From Ruminococcaceae bacterium BL-6 (lineage in GTDB: Bacteria; Bacillota; Clostridia; Oscillospirales; Acutalibacteraceae), in NCBI GenBank assembly GCA_902810075.1, contig LR778135.1:2728001-2792000 (forward strand): a stretch of 64,000 nucleotides of DNA, read 5' to 3'. The translations under genes and the position numbers were made by a program. Every line of letters begins with the position of its first letter. The stretch's first letter is position 1. Under the pieces are notes generated by a model, which saw nothing but the letters and a program-made list of their open reading frames with translations, searched no databases and had not been told where the DNA came from. Positions 47,258 to 59,224 of this stretch are shown here, piece after piece.

Positions 47258-47289
47258 AAAATCCCTTATCCACTAGGATAAGGGATTTT
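47258..47289. terminator. Terminator downstream of folC
   Basis: aaaatcccttatcc (47258-47271) pairs perfectly with ggataagggatttt (47276-47289), A-rich on the left so that the minus transcript ends in T. Confidence 0.88.
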
Positions 47290-47299
47290 CTTTGAAATT

Positions 47300-48610
47300 T
47301 TACTCGAAATTTGCGGACAGGCCCTTATTTTGCAAAATTTTAAGCGCCGCCGGCCTCAGACGCGACGCAAGGTACAGCGAGCCGCAGATCACCACGGCCC
47401 CATCCGGCCCGGCGCAGGACAGCGCCTGCTCCAGCGCGGCCTCGTCCGTTTTCGCGGCGCCGGCCCGCACCGAAAGGCCGCGCCAGAGCCCGGCCAGGGT
47501 TTCCGCATCCATCGCGCGCGGATTGTCCGGCGTCAGCGTGACGACCTGCGAGAACAGGCCGTCCAGCTCGCGGATTGCCGAGCGGACGTCCTTGTCGGCC
47601 AGCATGCCCATGACGGCGACGATTTTCCTGCCCGGCAGGTATTTGCGGATCGCCGCGGCGAGCGCCGCCGTGCCGTTCGGGTTGTGGGCGCCGTCGAGCA
47701 GAACGACGGGCGAGCTGCAGAGCAGCTCCAGCCGGGCGGGAAAGCGCACGGATGCAAATCCTTCGCGGATTTTCTCCGCGGGCAGGGAGAAGCCTTTTTC
47801 GCGCAGGACTTCCAGCGCAGTGACCGCGGTGGCCGCGTTTTTCACCTGATGCCCGCCGATCAGGGACATGCGGATGCGGGTATCCTCATAGGTAAAGTCC
47901 GTCCCGTGGAGATTGGATGAAACGCCGGTGAACATGGCCGGGTCCGCGATCAGGAGGCGGTTGCTCCGCTCCTTTGCCGTGCGGCGGATCACCTCCATCG
48001 CCTCCGGCTTCTGATCCGCGAACGCGACGGTGGTTCCGTTTTCCTTGATGATCCCGCATTTTTCAAACGCGATTTTATCGACGGTGTCCCCGAGGATTTT
48101 CATGTGGTCGAGCGAGATCGCCGCGAGCACCGAAACCAGAGGCGTACCGATCACGTTCGTCGCATCGAACCGTCCGCCGAGGCCGACCTCCAGCACCACG
48201 GCGTCGCACCCGCGCTCGGAAAACCAGCAGAAGGCGAGGGCCGTGATAAACTCAAATTCCGTTATGGTCTCCCCGTCCCGCTCCATTTTGCGGACCAGCG
48301 GCAGAACCCTTTCCACCAGACGGGCCAGATCCTCTTTCGGGATCATTTCCCCATCGATCTGCATCCGCTCGCGGAAATCGAGGATATACGGGGAAAGATA
48401 CAGCCCGGTGCGGTATCCGGCTTTCGTCAGCACGGACGCGGTCATCGCGCAGGTGGAGCCTTTCCCGTTCGTCCCGGCCACATGGACGAACCGCAGCGTG
48501 TTCTGCGGATTCCCCAGCAGGGACAGCAGGCGGGAAATGCGTTCCAGCCCCGGCCTGACCCCGAACCTGAGAAAAGACGAGATTTCGCGGAGCGCTTCCT
48601 GATAAGTCAT
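47300..48610 (-). CDS. folC: Bifunctional folylpolyglutamate/dihydrofolate synthase FolC
   Basis: 436 residues. Mur-ligase-like ATP loop HVAGTNGKGSTCAM (about 43-56), LSPYILDFRERMQIDG, the metal/ATP region EVGLGGRFDATNVI, and the C-terminal domain with LLDGAHNPNGTAAL. It adds glutamate to folates in the cytoplasm, and may also form dihydrofolate. Next upstream is valS, the usual partner in Firmicutes (valS-folC), though here a repeat with a strong hairpin lies between them. Confidence 0.94.
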   Translation of the reverse strand: MTYQEALREISSFLRFGVRPGLERISRLLSLLGNPQNTLRFVHVAGTNGKGSTCAMTASVLTKAGYRTGLYLSPYILDFRERMQIDGEMIPKEDLARLVERVLPLVRKMERDGETITEFEFITALAFCWFSERGCDAVVLEVGLGGRFDATNVIGTPLVSVLAAISLDHMKILGDTVDKIAFEKCGIIKENGTTVAFADQKPEAMEVIRRTAKERSNRLLIADPAMFTGVSSNLHGTDFTYEDTRIRMSLIGGHQVKNAATAVTALEVLREKGFSLPAEKIREGFASVRFPARLELLCSSPVVLLDGAHNPNGTAALAAAIRKYLPGRKIVAVMGMLADKDVRSAIRELDGLFSQVVTLTPDNPRAMDAETLAGLWRGLSVRAGAAKTDEAALEQALSCAGPDGAVVICGSLYLASRLRPAALKILQNKGLSANFE

Positions 48611-48635
48611 AGCTTCCTCACAGCTCCCTTTCTAT

Positions 48636-48717
48636 TCCATTTTCAGCTAAGATGCAGAATTGTTTCCCTCCCCGCCGAAGGCGGGGAGGGAAACAAACCC
48701 AGATTTGCAATGATAAG
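48636..48717 (+). repeat. Interspersed hairpin repeat copy with perfect central hairpin
   Basis: ttccattttcagctaagatg, then gtttccctccccgcc (48662-48676) paired perfectly with ggcggggagggaaac (48680-48694), then aaacccagatttgcaatgat. It sits between valS and folC and could act as a terminator or RNA-stability element. Confidence 0.7.
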
Positions 48718-48750
48718 CAAGAGAGATTTCTCCCGCCGCCCTCTACATCG

Positions 48751-51387
<2,637 letters not shown>

Positions 51388-51430
51388 GCCAGTTCTTCCT
51401 CCTGTATCTTAAAAAAAGCAGCTCACAAAC

Positions 51431-51475
51431 GGCTGCAATTCCTTCTGATTGCAAACCCGGATTGCTTTCCCTTTA
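51431..51475 (-). repeat. Interspersed hairpin repeat, partial copy
   Basis: ggctgcaattccttctgatt then gcaaacccggattgctttccc matches one end of the repeat family in minus orientation. It lies upstream of valS. Confidence 0.5.
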
Positions 51476-51529
51476 TCAGAAAGGGTACAATGGTTTTATT
51501 ATCCCATCCGCACCTGTCTTTGTCAACGT

Positions 51530-52024
51530 TTAATTCGACGCGGGAACGGCCGCTCCGGTGCCGGAGAGGGCGATGCTGTCGATGATGGCGGCCACCGAAA
51601 GGCAGGCCGCCGCATCCTCGTCCCTTGTGATCTGTACGCCGAAACAGTCGCCGCAGGCATTCCAGCAGCGGCCGTGCGTCATCAGGACGGCGTGCCTGGC
51701 ATCCACGATATCGAACGAGCGCGTGATGAAATCGCCGCGCAGCCTCCAGCTCGTCTTGCTCAGCCGGAAGCAGGACTCCCGGCTGAGGTTCTGCGTCACG
51801 CGAAGGCGCTCCCGGTCCCCGATAATCACGCTGTACTTGCACAGCTCGTTTATGCCGATGCGGCTGATCCGCGCGGCCTCCCGGCCCCCGGCTGAAAGCA
51901 GGAAGAGCTTCCCGCCCAGCGAGCCGATATCCCCCGTCACCGTATAGGCGAGGGTTTTGTCCGGATAAAAAATGTCAAAAAGAGTGCTGCCCGGATCGGT
52001 ATTCTGTTTTAAATACAAATTCAT
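51530..52024 (-). CDS. LURP-one-related (tubby-like) protein
   Basis: 164 residues. Repeating beta-strand pattern with NLYLKQN at the start, FDIFYPDKTLAYTVTGD, AARISRIGINELCKYSVI and FDIVDARHAVLMTHGRCW; the last resembles the LURP-one/YxjI family closed barrel. Function in bacteria unknown; phospholipid or membrane-associated roles have been proposed from the tubby fold. Monocistronic or cotranscribed with the GT-C gene upstream (28 bases). Confidence 0.75.
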   Translation of the reverse strand: MNLYLKQNTDPGSTLFDIFYPDKTLAYTVTGDIGSLGGKLFLLSAGGREAARISRIGINELCKYSVIIGDRERLRVTQNLSRESCFRLSKTSWRLRGDFITRSFDIVDARHAVLMTHGRCWNACGDCFGVQITRDEDAAACLSVAAIIDSIALSGTGAAVPASN

Positions 52025-52052
52025 GCGGCTCCCTCCTTTTGTTTTTCTGCCG

Positions 52053-53837
52053 TTATTCTTTGGTAAATTGGTACGAATATTCGGTTTCCTTCATGACGGC
52101 GCGGCCGCCCATGATTTTTTCGGCCTCCTGCTGGGTGACGGGCTTTGTACCGTTGTGCAGGCCGTAAGAGGATTTGACGACATAAAGCAGGGATGGCCGG
52201 TTCTGCGGATTCTGCGCAAAATAGCGGTCCACGCGGACAGACGGAAGCTCCATGCGCCAGATGGACGGCGGGGCCGCCTTCTGCTCTACGCACAGATACC
52301 CGAACGGGAGAAGCTCGTTGAACATCACCCTGCCTCCGTCCGCGGGGACCGCGCTGCGGATGTCCTCCAGAATCCCGGCGTAGCGCGCCGCAGCCGCGGA
52401 CGTCGTGTAAATCCCGGCGGCGGGCCCGTCTGTCATCTGAACCCGCAGGCGCCCGATGGAGTCGTCCCGGTAGACCGCCTGAAGGCGGAGCGCCGCGTTG
52501 CAGAAAACAAGAAGCGTCAGCGAAGACGTGAGAATCGCCCAAAGGGCCCGCCGCACCCGCTTCTGTGCCGCGGAGCCATCCGAGCTTTCCGCATAGTGGT
52601 CGTATAAAAGCAGAACGCACGACAGCACGCAGAGGTTGAGCGCATAGGCCGAGCCCGTGATCCCGTTGTTGCTCACGATATAGACCGCCCAGCACATCAG
52701 CAAAGACGGGATGTACATCAGCAGCAGGACGGCCGTCCCCCGGCGGCTCGGCTTCTGCACGAACAGGATCAGCGGCCAGAATCCGGCGCACGCCTGAATC
52801 AGATTGACCTTCGCCGTCAGGGGCTGCGTAAATTCCGGCCGTCCCAGGATCATGCCGATATTCACGGCCAGGCTGAGCGGAAGGCCCACCCAGATCAGGA
52901 TAGGAAAGATCATCGAAAGGTCGGGGCTGCCTTTCACTCTGCGGTACAGCAGGATCATCACGAGCAGGGTGATCTGCAGAAGCGAAAGCAGCACCAGATG
53001 ATAATAATCCTTAAAAAAAAGAGAAGTCTTGACGAAAACGCTCTGATACGGGTGCTCGGGGTCTTCAAACAGATAGACCAGATTCCCGGCGATGCCGGAA
53101 AAGCCCGTGCGGATCAGCGCGAACGATGCGGCGCAGGCCGCCACGAAAAAGCCGCCCGCCAGAAAAAAGGCAAACGGCGCGAGCGATTTCCTTTCCCCGC
53201 CCTTCCCGGCCACCGAGGGCCGCATCCCGATCAGAAGGCCGGAAAACGGCAGGATGACCGTGATAAAGAAAGGATACGAAACGCAGGCGCAGGCGAGAGC
53301 GGCGCCCGCGAGCGCACCCAGCACACAGGCGCGCCGGCGGCTTTCCGCCCTGCTGTACAGAAAAAAGACCAGCATCGCCGACGTCACGGTAAAAAGGTAC
53401 CCCATGGAATTATAGGAAAAATTCGAAATGGAAAAAGGGGTGAACGACAGGAAAAGCGCGGCACAAAGCAGCGCCGGCAGCCTTCTTTCATAAAGCCTGA
53501 GAACCGAGCGGTAAATCAGAAGAGAGACAAGCGACTGAACCAGAACATAAAAAAGGCGCATAAACAGGATCACGCCCGTCATATTCCCCACAACAAGGCG
53601 GTAAAGCCACAGAACCGGCGCGATCAGCATGGCGCTGGTCTGGTGGATATCCCAGGAGTCGGCGAAAAACCGGTCGCCCAGCACAAAGCGGTAGGGCAGC
53701 GCCAGATAGTAGCACTCATCCGACCAGTCGAAGCCGAAAAACGCGCGCACAAGGAACAGCGCCGTCATAGCCGCGAGCACCAGGTAGGGAAGGATAAAAA
53801 GATACTTGGAACGGGATTGAAAGTTCATTTTCAGCAT
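52053..53837 (-). CDS. GT-C fold membrane glycosyltransferase-like protein
   Basis: 594 residues with about 11-12 membrane helices and a C-terminal soluble domain of about 130 residues. The first external loop has FDWSDECYYLALPYR (D40-E41), the acidic motif typical of GT-C/PMT-related enzymes that use lipid-linked sugars, and HQTSAM further on. It probably transfers sugar outside the membrane; donor and acceptor unknown. I chose the ATG at 53837 with caggag upstream; a longer frame to 53957 has no support. Confidence 0.72.
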   Translation of the reverse strand: MLKMNFQSRSKYLFILPYLVLAAMTALFLVRAFFGFDWSDECYYLALPYRFVLGDRFFADSWDIHQTSAMLIAPVLWLYRLVVGNMTGVILFMRLFYVLVQSLVSLLIYRSVLRLYERRLPALLCAALFLSFTPFSISNFSYNSMGYLFTVTSAMLVFFLYSRAESRRRACVLGALAGAALACACVSYPFFITVILPFSGLLIGMRPSVAGKGGERKSLAPFAFFLAGGFFVAACAASFALIRTGFSGIAGNLVYLFEDPEHPYQSVFVKTSLFFKDYYHLVLLSLLQITLLVMILLYRRVKGSPDLSMIFPILIWVGLPLSLAVNIGMILGRPEFTQPLTAKVNLIQACAGFWPLILFVQKPSRRGTAVLLLMYIPSLLMCWAVYIVSNNGITGSAYALNLCVLSCVLLLYDHYAESSDGSAAQKRVRRALWAILTSSLTLLVFCNAALRLQAVYRDDSIGRLRVQMTDGPAAGIYTTSAAAARYAGILEDIRSAVPADGGRVMFNELLPFGYLCVEQKAAPPSIWRMELPSVRVDRYFAQNPQNRPSLLYVVKSSYGLHNGTKPVTQQEAEKIMGGRAVMKETEYSYQFTKE

Positions 53838-54061
53838 GTTACGCTCCTGAAACGCCGCTGATCGGCAATGTCTGTCATATTTTCCCTTGTATTGTAGCAT
53901 AAAAGGCCGAAAAGGGAAAGTGGAAAGCCCCGCGCTTTTGAAACTTTTCCGCGTCAAAACAGCTGCTCCGCTTTGCCATTATTTATGCTATAATTGATTT
54001 GATATATTATATGCGGATCAATAAAACAAAGCAATGATTTTGAACCGAAGGAGGCCGGAAT

Positions 54062-55168
54062 TTGAAAAAGCTTTTCCATTTGAAACGGGTGCGGCTGCTG
54101 ACCCTGATCCCCGCCGCATTTTTGTTTTCGCTTTTCGGGCATCTGTTCCCGCGGTTTGCCGAAGGATATGCGGAAACGGTTTATCCCCTGTTTTCCAAAG
54201 CGATCAGCCGCGCCGTTTCCGTCTTTCCCTTTTCCCTGGCCGAGTGCCTGGTCGCGGCCTCAATTCCGGCCGTCCTTCTGTTTCCGGCGTTTTCCGTCCG
54301 CTCCGTTCTCCGGCATCCGGGCGAACGGGGAAGCTATGCCGCCCGGGCTGGCCTGAACCTGCTGTGCGCGCTGGGGATCCTTTATTTCGCCTTCGTGTTT
54401 TCGTGCGGGATCAACTATTCCCGCTTTCCGTTCTCCCAGGTTTCGGGCCTTGCGGTCCGCCCCTCCTCCACCGCGGAGCTGAAGGCCCTGTGCGAAGAGC
54501 TGGCCGGTTCCGCAAACTCGCTGCGGGGGGATGTAAAGACGGACAAGAACTCCGTCATGCGCCTGAGCTTCGACAGCATGGATTCCGTCGCGCGCGAGGC
54601 GCAGTCCACCTATGACACCCTGGAAAAGACATATCCCACGCTGAAATCCGGGTACGCCCGCCCGAAACCGGTGCGCAATTCCCGGCTGATGTCGTACTGC
54701 AACATCACGGGTATGTTTTTCCCGTTTACATTGGAAGCGAACGTCAACGTCGACGTGCCCGAATACACCATCCCCGCGACGATGTGCCACGAGCTGACCC
54801 ACCTGCGCGGCTATATGCGGGAGGACGAGGCGAATTTCGCGGCATATCTGGCCTGTCGGCAGAGCAAAAGCGCCGATTTCCGTTATTCCGGCACAATGCT
54901 CGCGTTCGTATCTGCCGACAACGCTCTTTTTTCGGCCGATTCCAAAGCGGGGCAGGCGGTCTATGGCGGCCTGAACGAAGGCGTCCGGCGCGATTTTGCC
55001 GCAAACAGCGAATACTGGCGGCAGTTCGAAGGCCCGGTGGCGGACACGGCGGAAAAAATGAACGACGCCTATCTGAAATCGAACCGGCAGGCCGAAGGGG
55101 TGAAAAGCTACGGAAAAATGGTTGATTTGCTGCTGGCGGACTACCGGAAGCGGCACGGAATCTCCTGA
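54062..55168 (+). CDS. DUF3810 family membrane protein with HExxH motif
   Basis: 368 residues: three N-terminal membrane helices (about 12-30, 55-80, 98-115) then a mostly soluble domain. The zinc-protease-like HELTH (H243-E244..H247) followed by EDEANFAAYLAC gives a possible third ligand near E256. DUF3810 proteins are widespread in Clostridia and unstudied; a membrane-bound metallopeptidase is a reasonable inference. The start is TTG at 54062 with ggagg eight bases upstream; the first residues MKKLFHLKRVR make sense as a cytoplasmic start. Ended by a strong terminator. Confidence 0.83.
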   Translation: MKKLFHLKRVRLLTLIPAAFLFSLFGHLFPRFAEGYAETVYPLFSKAISRAVSVFPFSLAECLVAASIPAVLLFPAFSVRSVLRHPGERGSYAARAGLNLLCALGILYFAFVFSCGINYSRFPFSQVSGLAVRPSSTAELKALCEELAGSANSLRGDVKTDKNSVMRLSFDSMDSVAREAQSTYDTLEKTYPTLKSGYARPKPVRNSRLMSYCNITGMFFPFTLEANVNVDVPEYTIPATMCHELTHLRGYMREDEANFAAYLACRQSKSADFRYSGTMLAFVSADNALFSADSKAGQAVYGGLNEGVRRDFAANSEYWRQFEGPVADTAEKMNDAYLKSNRQAEGVKSYGKMVDLLLADYRKRHGIS

Positions 55169-55176
55169 ATCACAGA

Positions 55177-55226
55177 AAAGTGATATCCGAAAGAACAAAA
55201 CGTTCTTTCGGATATCACTTTAATTT
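55177..55226 (+). terminator. Terminator after the DUF3810 gene
   Basis: A perfect 20-bp stem (55177-55196 with 55202-55221) and a T-rich tail. Confidence 0.85.
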
Positions 55227-55331
55227 TATTTGAAATAATATTGCCGAATTGTCTTTCTCCCTTTTAAAGTGGGAGCGAAAGGCAAAGCCATCCATGGCGG
55301 TAAGCATATTGACAAAACGGCTGCCGGAAAG

Positions 55332-56333
55332 CTATTTGGGCAGTTTGAAGATGATCGGCTTCACGGTCGGATCGAGCTTGTCGAACCGGTAGCCGCTCTT
55401 TTTCAGCTCGCGGATGATCGCGGGAAGCTCCTGCACCGTATCCGTTTTGGCCGCGGCGTCATGGAACAGGATGACGGCCTTGTTGAACTGGCGCGTTTCC
55501 CGCAGCGTGTCATTGTAGATCGACGACCTGGTCGCACCGCGCTCGGCGTCGCCGGAGCTGACGTTCCAGTCGTAATAGGTATAGCCCCGGCGGGTCATCT
55601 CGGACGTGAGCTGTTTCACGATCTTTTTATTGAAGCTGTTGACGCTTCCGCCGGCGAACCGGAGCATCGTCGGCTCCACGCCGGTGGCGTCGACAATCAG
55701 GTCCCGCATCTGGGAAAAGTCCTCCAGAAACGCGGTCGTGGAAGCATAGATCTTTCTGTAATTGTGCGAATAGGTATGGATTCCGATCGCGTTCCCCTGC
55801 TCCACGATCTCCTTCATCATTTTTCTGGAGGCTTCGTCGCTGCGGCCGATCAGGAAAAAGGTCGCCTTCACATCGTTCTCCTTCAAAATTTGAAGGACCT
55901 GTGGCGTCAGCCTGGAGGGGCCGTCGTCGAACGTCAGATAAACGACCTTGTCGCCCGGCTTCGCCCCGATTTTTTCCGTCTTCGGCACATAAAGGTTCGG
56001 AAATTTTTCCTGAAAGGAGAGGTCCTCCGCCGGGGAAACGGCGGAAGCCGCAGGAGTGGAAACCGTCCGGGGCTTGGAGGAGGCGGGGCGGGATGAAGCC
56101 GGGGGTTTCTTTTTTGACGGGACCGAGGAAGTTGCCGCCGCGGAAGACCTTCCCGGCAGGGAAGATAAACTTCCGGACTGATACGAAGAAGCGTCTGTCC
56201 GGGCGGGTTTCGTCTGCACCGTTCTCCCGCGGCCGGAAACAGTAAGCGCAACCGCCGCAACCAGCACCGCCAGAACGGCCGTCATACTTGCAATGATCAG
56301 GATATGTCTTTTTGTGATGCGGGACAAGATCAA
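55332..56333 (-). CDS. Membrane-anchored polysaccharide deacetylase (NodB domain)
   Basis: 333 residues. N-terminal membrane anchor (about 10-32), a Ser/Ala/Pro/Lys-rich linker (about 40-105) as in cell-wall-spanning proteins, then NodB (about 128-325): TFDDGPS at 134-140 with catalytic D136-D137, the zinc ligands H186 and H190 in HTYSH, and RFAGGSVN in place of RPPxG. It likely deacetylates peptidoglycan or another wall glycan. The start is TTG at 56333; the ribosome binding site is modest. The altered third motif (AGG for PPG) is worth noting, though such changes occur in active members. Confidence 0.88.
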   Translation of the reverse strand: MILSRITKRHILIIASMTAVLAVLVAAVALTVSGRGRTVQTKPARTDASSYQSGSLSSLPGRSSAAATSSVPSKKKPPASSRPASSKPRTVSTPAASAVSPAEDLSFQEKFPNLYVPKTEKIGAKPGDKVVYLTFDDGPSRLTPQVLQILKENDVKATFFLIGRSDEASRKMMKEIVEQGNAIGIHTYSHNYRKIYASTTAFLEDFSQMRDLIVDATGVEPTMLRFAGGSVNSFNKKIVKQLTSEMTRRGYTYYDWNVSSGDAERGATRSSIYNDTLRETRQFNKAVILFHDAAAKTDTVQELPAIIRELKKSGYRFDKLDPTVKPIIFKLPK

Positions 56334-56729
56334 GCACTCCCATTCCCTTTTTGCGGCTCAATTCCAGTATGATCGCAAAGCCGCCAAACCACCTGCGGAT
56401 CATGCTTTTCTATTTTCTCAAGCGAAAACTCTGCTTCCGTTTACGCCGTTATTATAGCATGAAATGCTTCAATGCTCTCTCAGGCGTCGGAGGCTTTGCC
56501 TCCGCTTACGCCGTGAGGTTATTATAGCATAAAGGAACAGCCGAGCGGGGAAATTTAACAACATTGTAATGATTAAATTTCTTCCAGTTTTCTGCCAGCT
56601 TTTTCTGGCGGGCAAGATAATTTTCCCTGCCTTGTCCGAATCGCAAAAAGCGGCGGATCATGATAATAAAAGAAGGGCGGGAAAGCGTCATTCGCTTTCC
56701 CGCCCTTCTTTATGGAACCCGGCGGAACA
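56334..56729. other. Intergenic stretch without a gene
   Basis: Contains a terminator-like hairpin at 56685-56712 (gaaagcg..cgctttc with gggcgggaaagcg) serving livF, and two short imperfect direct repeats of ttacgccg..gttattatagcat (56440-56460 and 56505-56530). No supported reading frame. Confidence 0.5.
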
Positions 56730-57440
56730 TCAGCCGCCGAGATAGGCTTTCCGGATTTTTTCGTTGTTTTCCATTTCCTTCGTGTCGCCGGACATGACAA
56801 TGCTGCCCGTTTCCAGCACATAGGCGCGGTTTGCGATTTCGAGCGCCTTTTTCGCGTTCTGCTCCACCAGCAGGATCGTGACCCCGGCCTGATTGACATC
56901 CCGGATAATGTGGAAAATCTCGTTGACCAGCAGGGGGGAAAGCCCCATGGACGGTTCGTCCAGCAGAAGCATCTTCGGCTTGCTCATCAGGGCGCGCCCG
57001 ATCGCCAGCATCTGCTGCTCCCCGCCGGAAAGCGTCCCGGCCGCCTGCCGGCGGCGCTCCTTCAGCCGCGGAAGGCGCTCGAACACCATGTCGTAATCCT
57101 TCGAAAGGTCGTCGTCCTTGCGCGCGTAGGCGCCCATCTGCAGATTTTCCATCACGGTCATTTTGGAGAAAACGCGGCGGCCTTCCGGCACCTGCGCCAG
57201 GCCCAGCCGGATGATCCGGTGCGCCTCGGTCGCGCGCAGGTTGTGGCCGCAGAACTCGATGCTTCCGCTTTTGGGCTTGACCAGCCCTGAAATCGCATGG
57301 AGCGTGGTCGTTTTCCCGGCGCCGTTCGCGCCGATCAGCGTGACGATCTCCCCTTCGTTGACCTCGAAGGAGATGCCCTTGATCGCGCGGATCGAGCCGT
57401 AATATACCTTCAGATCCTTGATTGACAGCATCGTGGCCAT
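56730..57440 (-). CDS. livF: Branched-chain amino acid ABC transporter ATP-binding protein LivF
   Basis: 236 residues. Walker A GANGAGKTT, signature LSGGEQQMLAIGRAL, Walker B LLLDEPSMGLSPLL, all as in LivF. It energises the permease with LivG. I chose the ATG at 57440 with gggagggg upstream. Last gene of livKHMGF. Confidence 0.94.
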   Translation of the reverse strand: MATMLSIKDLKVYYGSIRAIKGISFEVNEGEIVTLIGANGAGKTTTLHAISGLVKPKSGSIEFCGHNLRATEAHRIIRLGLAQVPEGRRVFSKMTVMENLQMGAYARKDDDLSKDYDMVFERLPRLKERRRQAAGTLSGGEQQMLAIGRALMSKPKMLLLDEPSMGLSPLLVNEIFHIIRDVNQAGVTILLVEQNAKKALEIANRAYVLETGSIVMSGDTKEMENNEKIRKAYLGG

Positions 57441-57441
57441 G

Positions 57442-58203
57442 TTATTCCCCTCCCAGATACGCCGTGATGACCTTCGGGTTCCCGCGGATTTCATCCGCGC
57501 TCCCCTCGGCGATGATCCTGCCGTAATCCAGCACGATCAGGTGTTCGCAGATTCCCATGACAAAATTCATGTCGTGCTCGATCAGGAGGATGGCGATGGA
57601 AAAGCGGTCGCGGATCAGCTTGATCGTCTCCATCAGTTCCTGCGTTTCCGTCGGATTCATCCCGGCGGCCGGTTCGTCCAGCAGCAAGACCTTGGGGGAA
57701 CACGCGAGCGCGCGGGCAATCTCCAGCTTGCGCTGCTGGCCGTAAGGCAGGTTTCTGGCCTGCGACCCGGAAAGGTCCTTCAGGCCGAACACATCCAGAA
57801 GCTCCATGGCGCGGTCCGTGACCTCCCGCTCCTCCCGCCAGTAGGACGGCAGGCGCAGAAGCCCTGAAATAAGGGAATACTTCATCCCGCTGTTCATCGC
57901 GATGCGCACATTGTCCAGAACGGAAATATCCTTGAACAGGCGGATGTTCTGGAACGTCCGCGCAATCCCGTTCCGGGTGATGTCATACGTCTTCCGCCCG
58001 ACGATGCTCTTTCCTTCCAGCTCGACGGTCCCTTCCGTGGGGGTATAGACCCCGGTCAGAAGGTTGAAGACCGTCGTCTTTCCGGCCCCGTTCGGGCCGA
58101 TCAGCCCCATGATCTGATTTTCTTCCAGCTTAAAATTCACATCTTCCAGCGCGCGGAGGCCGCCGAACGCGATTCCGAGATGCTTTGCTTCCAGCAATGG
58201 CAT
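57442..58203 (-). CDS. livG: Branched-chain amino acid ABC transporter ATP-binding protein LivG
   Basis: 253 residues. Walker A GPNGAGKTT, signature LPYGQQRKLEIARAL (the LivG-type variant), Walker B LLLDEPAAGMNP. Two bases separate it from livF. Confidence 0.94.
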   Translation of the reverse strand: MPLLEAKHLGIAFGGLRALEDVNFKLEENQIMGLIGPNGAGKTTVFNLLTGVYTPTEGTVELEGKSIVGRKTYDITRNGIARTFQNIRLFKDISVLDNVRIAMNSGMKYSLISGLLRLPSYWREEREVTDRAMELLDVFGLKDLSGSQARNLPYGQQRKLEIARALACSPKVLLLDEPAAGMNPTETQELMETIKLIRDRFSIAILLIEHDMNFVMGICEHLIVLDYGRIIAEGSADEIRGNPKVITAYLGGE

Positions 58204-58206
58204 TCC

Positions 58207-59211
58207 TTACGCCCCCTTCTGTCCGCCGACGGCGGGACCGTCCGCGCGGTTCCGTTTCCCTTTGCCGCGCACGGCGTCCCAAAGCCCGGCAAGCGAAAAT
58301 TCGTGCTGCCCCAAAAGCCCGGAGGGCTTAAAGAGCATGACGCAGATGAGGATGACGGAATAGACCACCATGCGGTAGTCCGAAAAATTCCTCAGGAACT
58401 CCGGGAGGATGGTCAGCACGACCGCCGCGATGATGGAGCCTGTGACGGAGCCCATGCCGCCCAGGACCACCATGACCAGAATTTCGGTGGAATAGTTGAA
58501 GTCGAACTTGCTCGGGATCAGCACGCCGATGTGGTGGGCGTAAAGCGCGCCGGCCACCCCCGCAAAAAACGCGGAAATGATAAACGCGAGGAGCTTGTAG
58601 TAGGTGGTGTTGATTCCGGATGCCTCCGCCGCGATCTCATCCTCGCGGATCGAGATCACCGCCCGCCCGTGGCGGGAGCGGATAAAGGCAAAGACGGCGG
58701 CCACCGTGAGCACGGCCACAAAATAGACCCATGTGAAATCGGTGAGGTGCTTGATGCCGCGCAGGCCCCGCGCGCCGCCGGTAAAGTCCATATTCGTGAT
58801 GACCACGCGGATGATCTCGCCGAACCCCAGCGTGATGATGGCGAGGTAATCGCCTTTCAGCCGCAGGGCGGGGACGCCGATGAGCACGCCGAAAACGGCC
58901 GCGACCAGGCCGCCCAGGACAAGGGCAAGCGGAAACGAAACCATTTTCGGCAGCCCGGAATGGATGGTAAACAGCGCGGCCGCATACGCGCCGACCGACA
59001 TGAAGCCGGCGTGGCCCAGAACCAGCTGCCCGAGGAAGCCGGTGGCGAGGTTCAGGCTGACCGCCAGGATGATATTGATGCAGACCATGGTGATGATCCC
59101 GGAATAGTACCGGTTGATGACCTTGGCGTCAATCAGCTGGGCGAACACCAGATAGAGAAGGAGCACGAGAGCCAAGATCAGAAGATAAAAAACAGTTCTT
59201 TTCTTTTTCAT
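58207..59211 (-). CDS. livM: Branched-chain amino acid ABC transporter permease LivM
   Basis: 334 residues with about ten membrane helices. SLNLATGFLGQLVLGHAGFM and GDYLAIITLGFGEIIR are LivM signatures, with GSVTGSIIAAVVLT near the end. ATG at 59211 follows gaggggcg; a longer frame has no support. C-terminal 25 residues are charged and variable. Confidence 0.94.
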   Translation of the reverse strand: MKKKRTVFYLLILALVLLLYLVFAQLIDAKVINRYYSGIITMVCINIILAVSLNLATGFLGQLVLGHAGFMSVGAYAAALFTIHSGLPKMVSFPLALVLGGLVAAVFGVLIGVPALRLKGDYLAIITLGFGEIIRVVITNMDFTGGARGLRGIKHLTDFTWVYFVAVLTVAAVFAFIRSRHGRAVISIREDEIAAEASGINTTYYKLLAFIISAFFAGVAGALYAHHIGVLIPSKFDFNYSTEILVMVVLGGMGSVTGSIIAAVVLTILPEFLRNFSDYRMVVYSVILICVMLFKPSGLLGQHEFSLAGLWDAVRGKGKRNRADGPAVGGQKGA

Positions 59212-59224
59212 CTGCCGCGCCCCC

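Noticed and set aside
51388..51529. T-box before valS
   Set aside because: No T-box sequence or terminator found; only a partial interspersed repeat is present.
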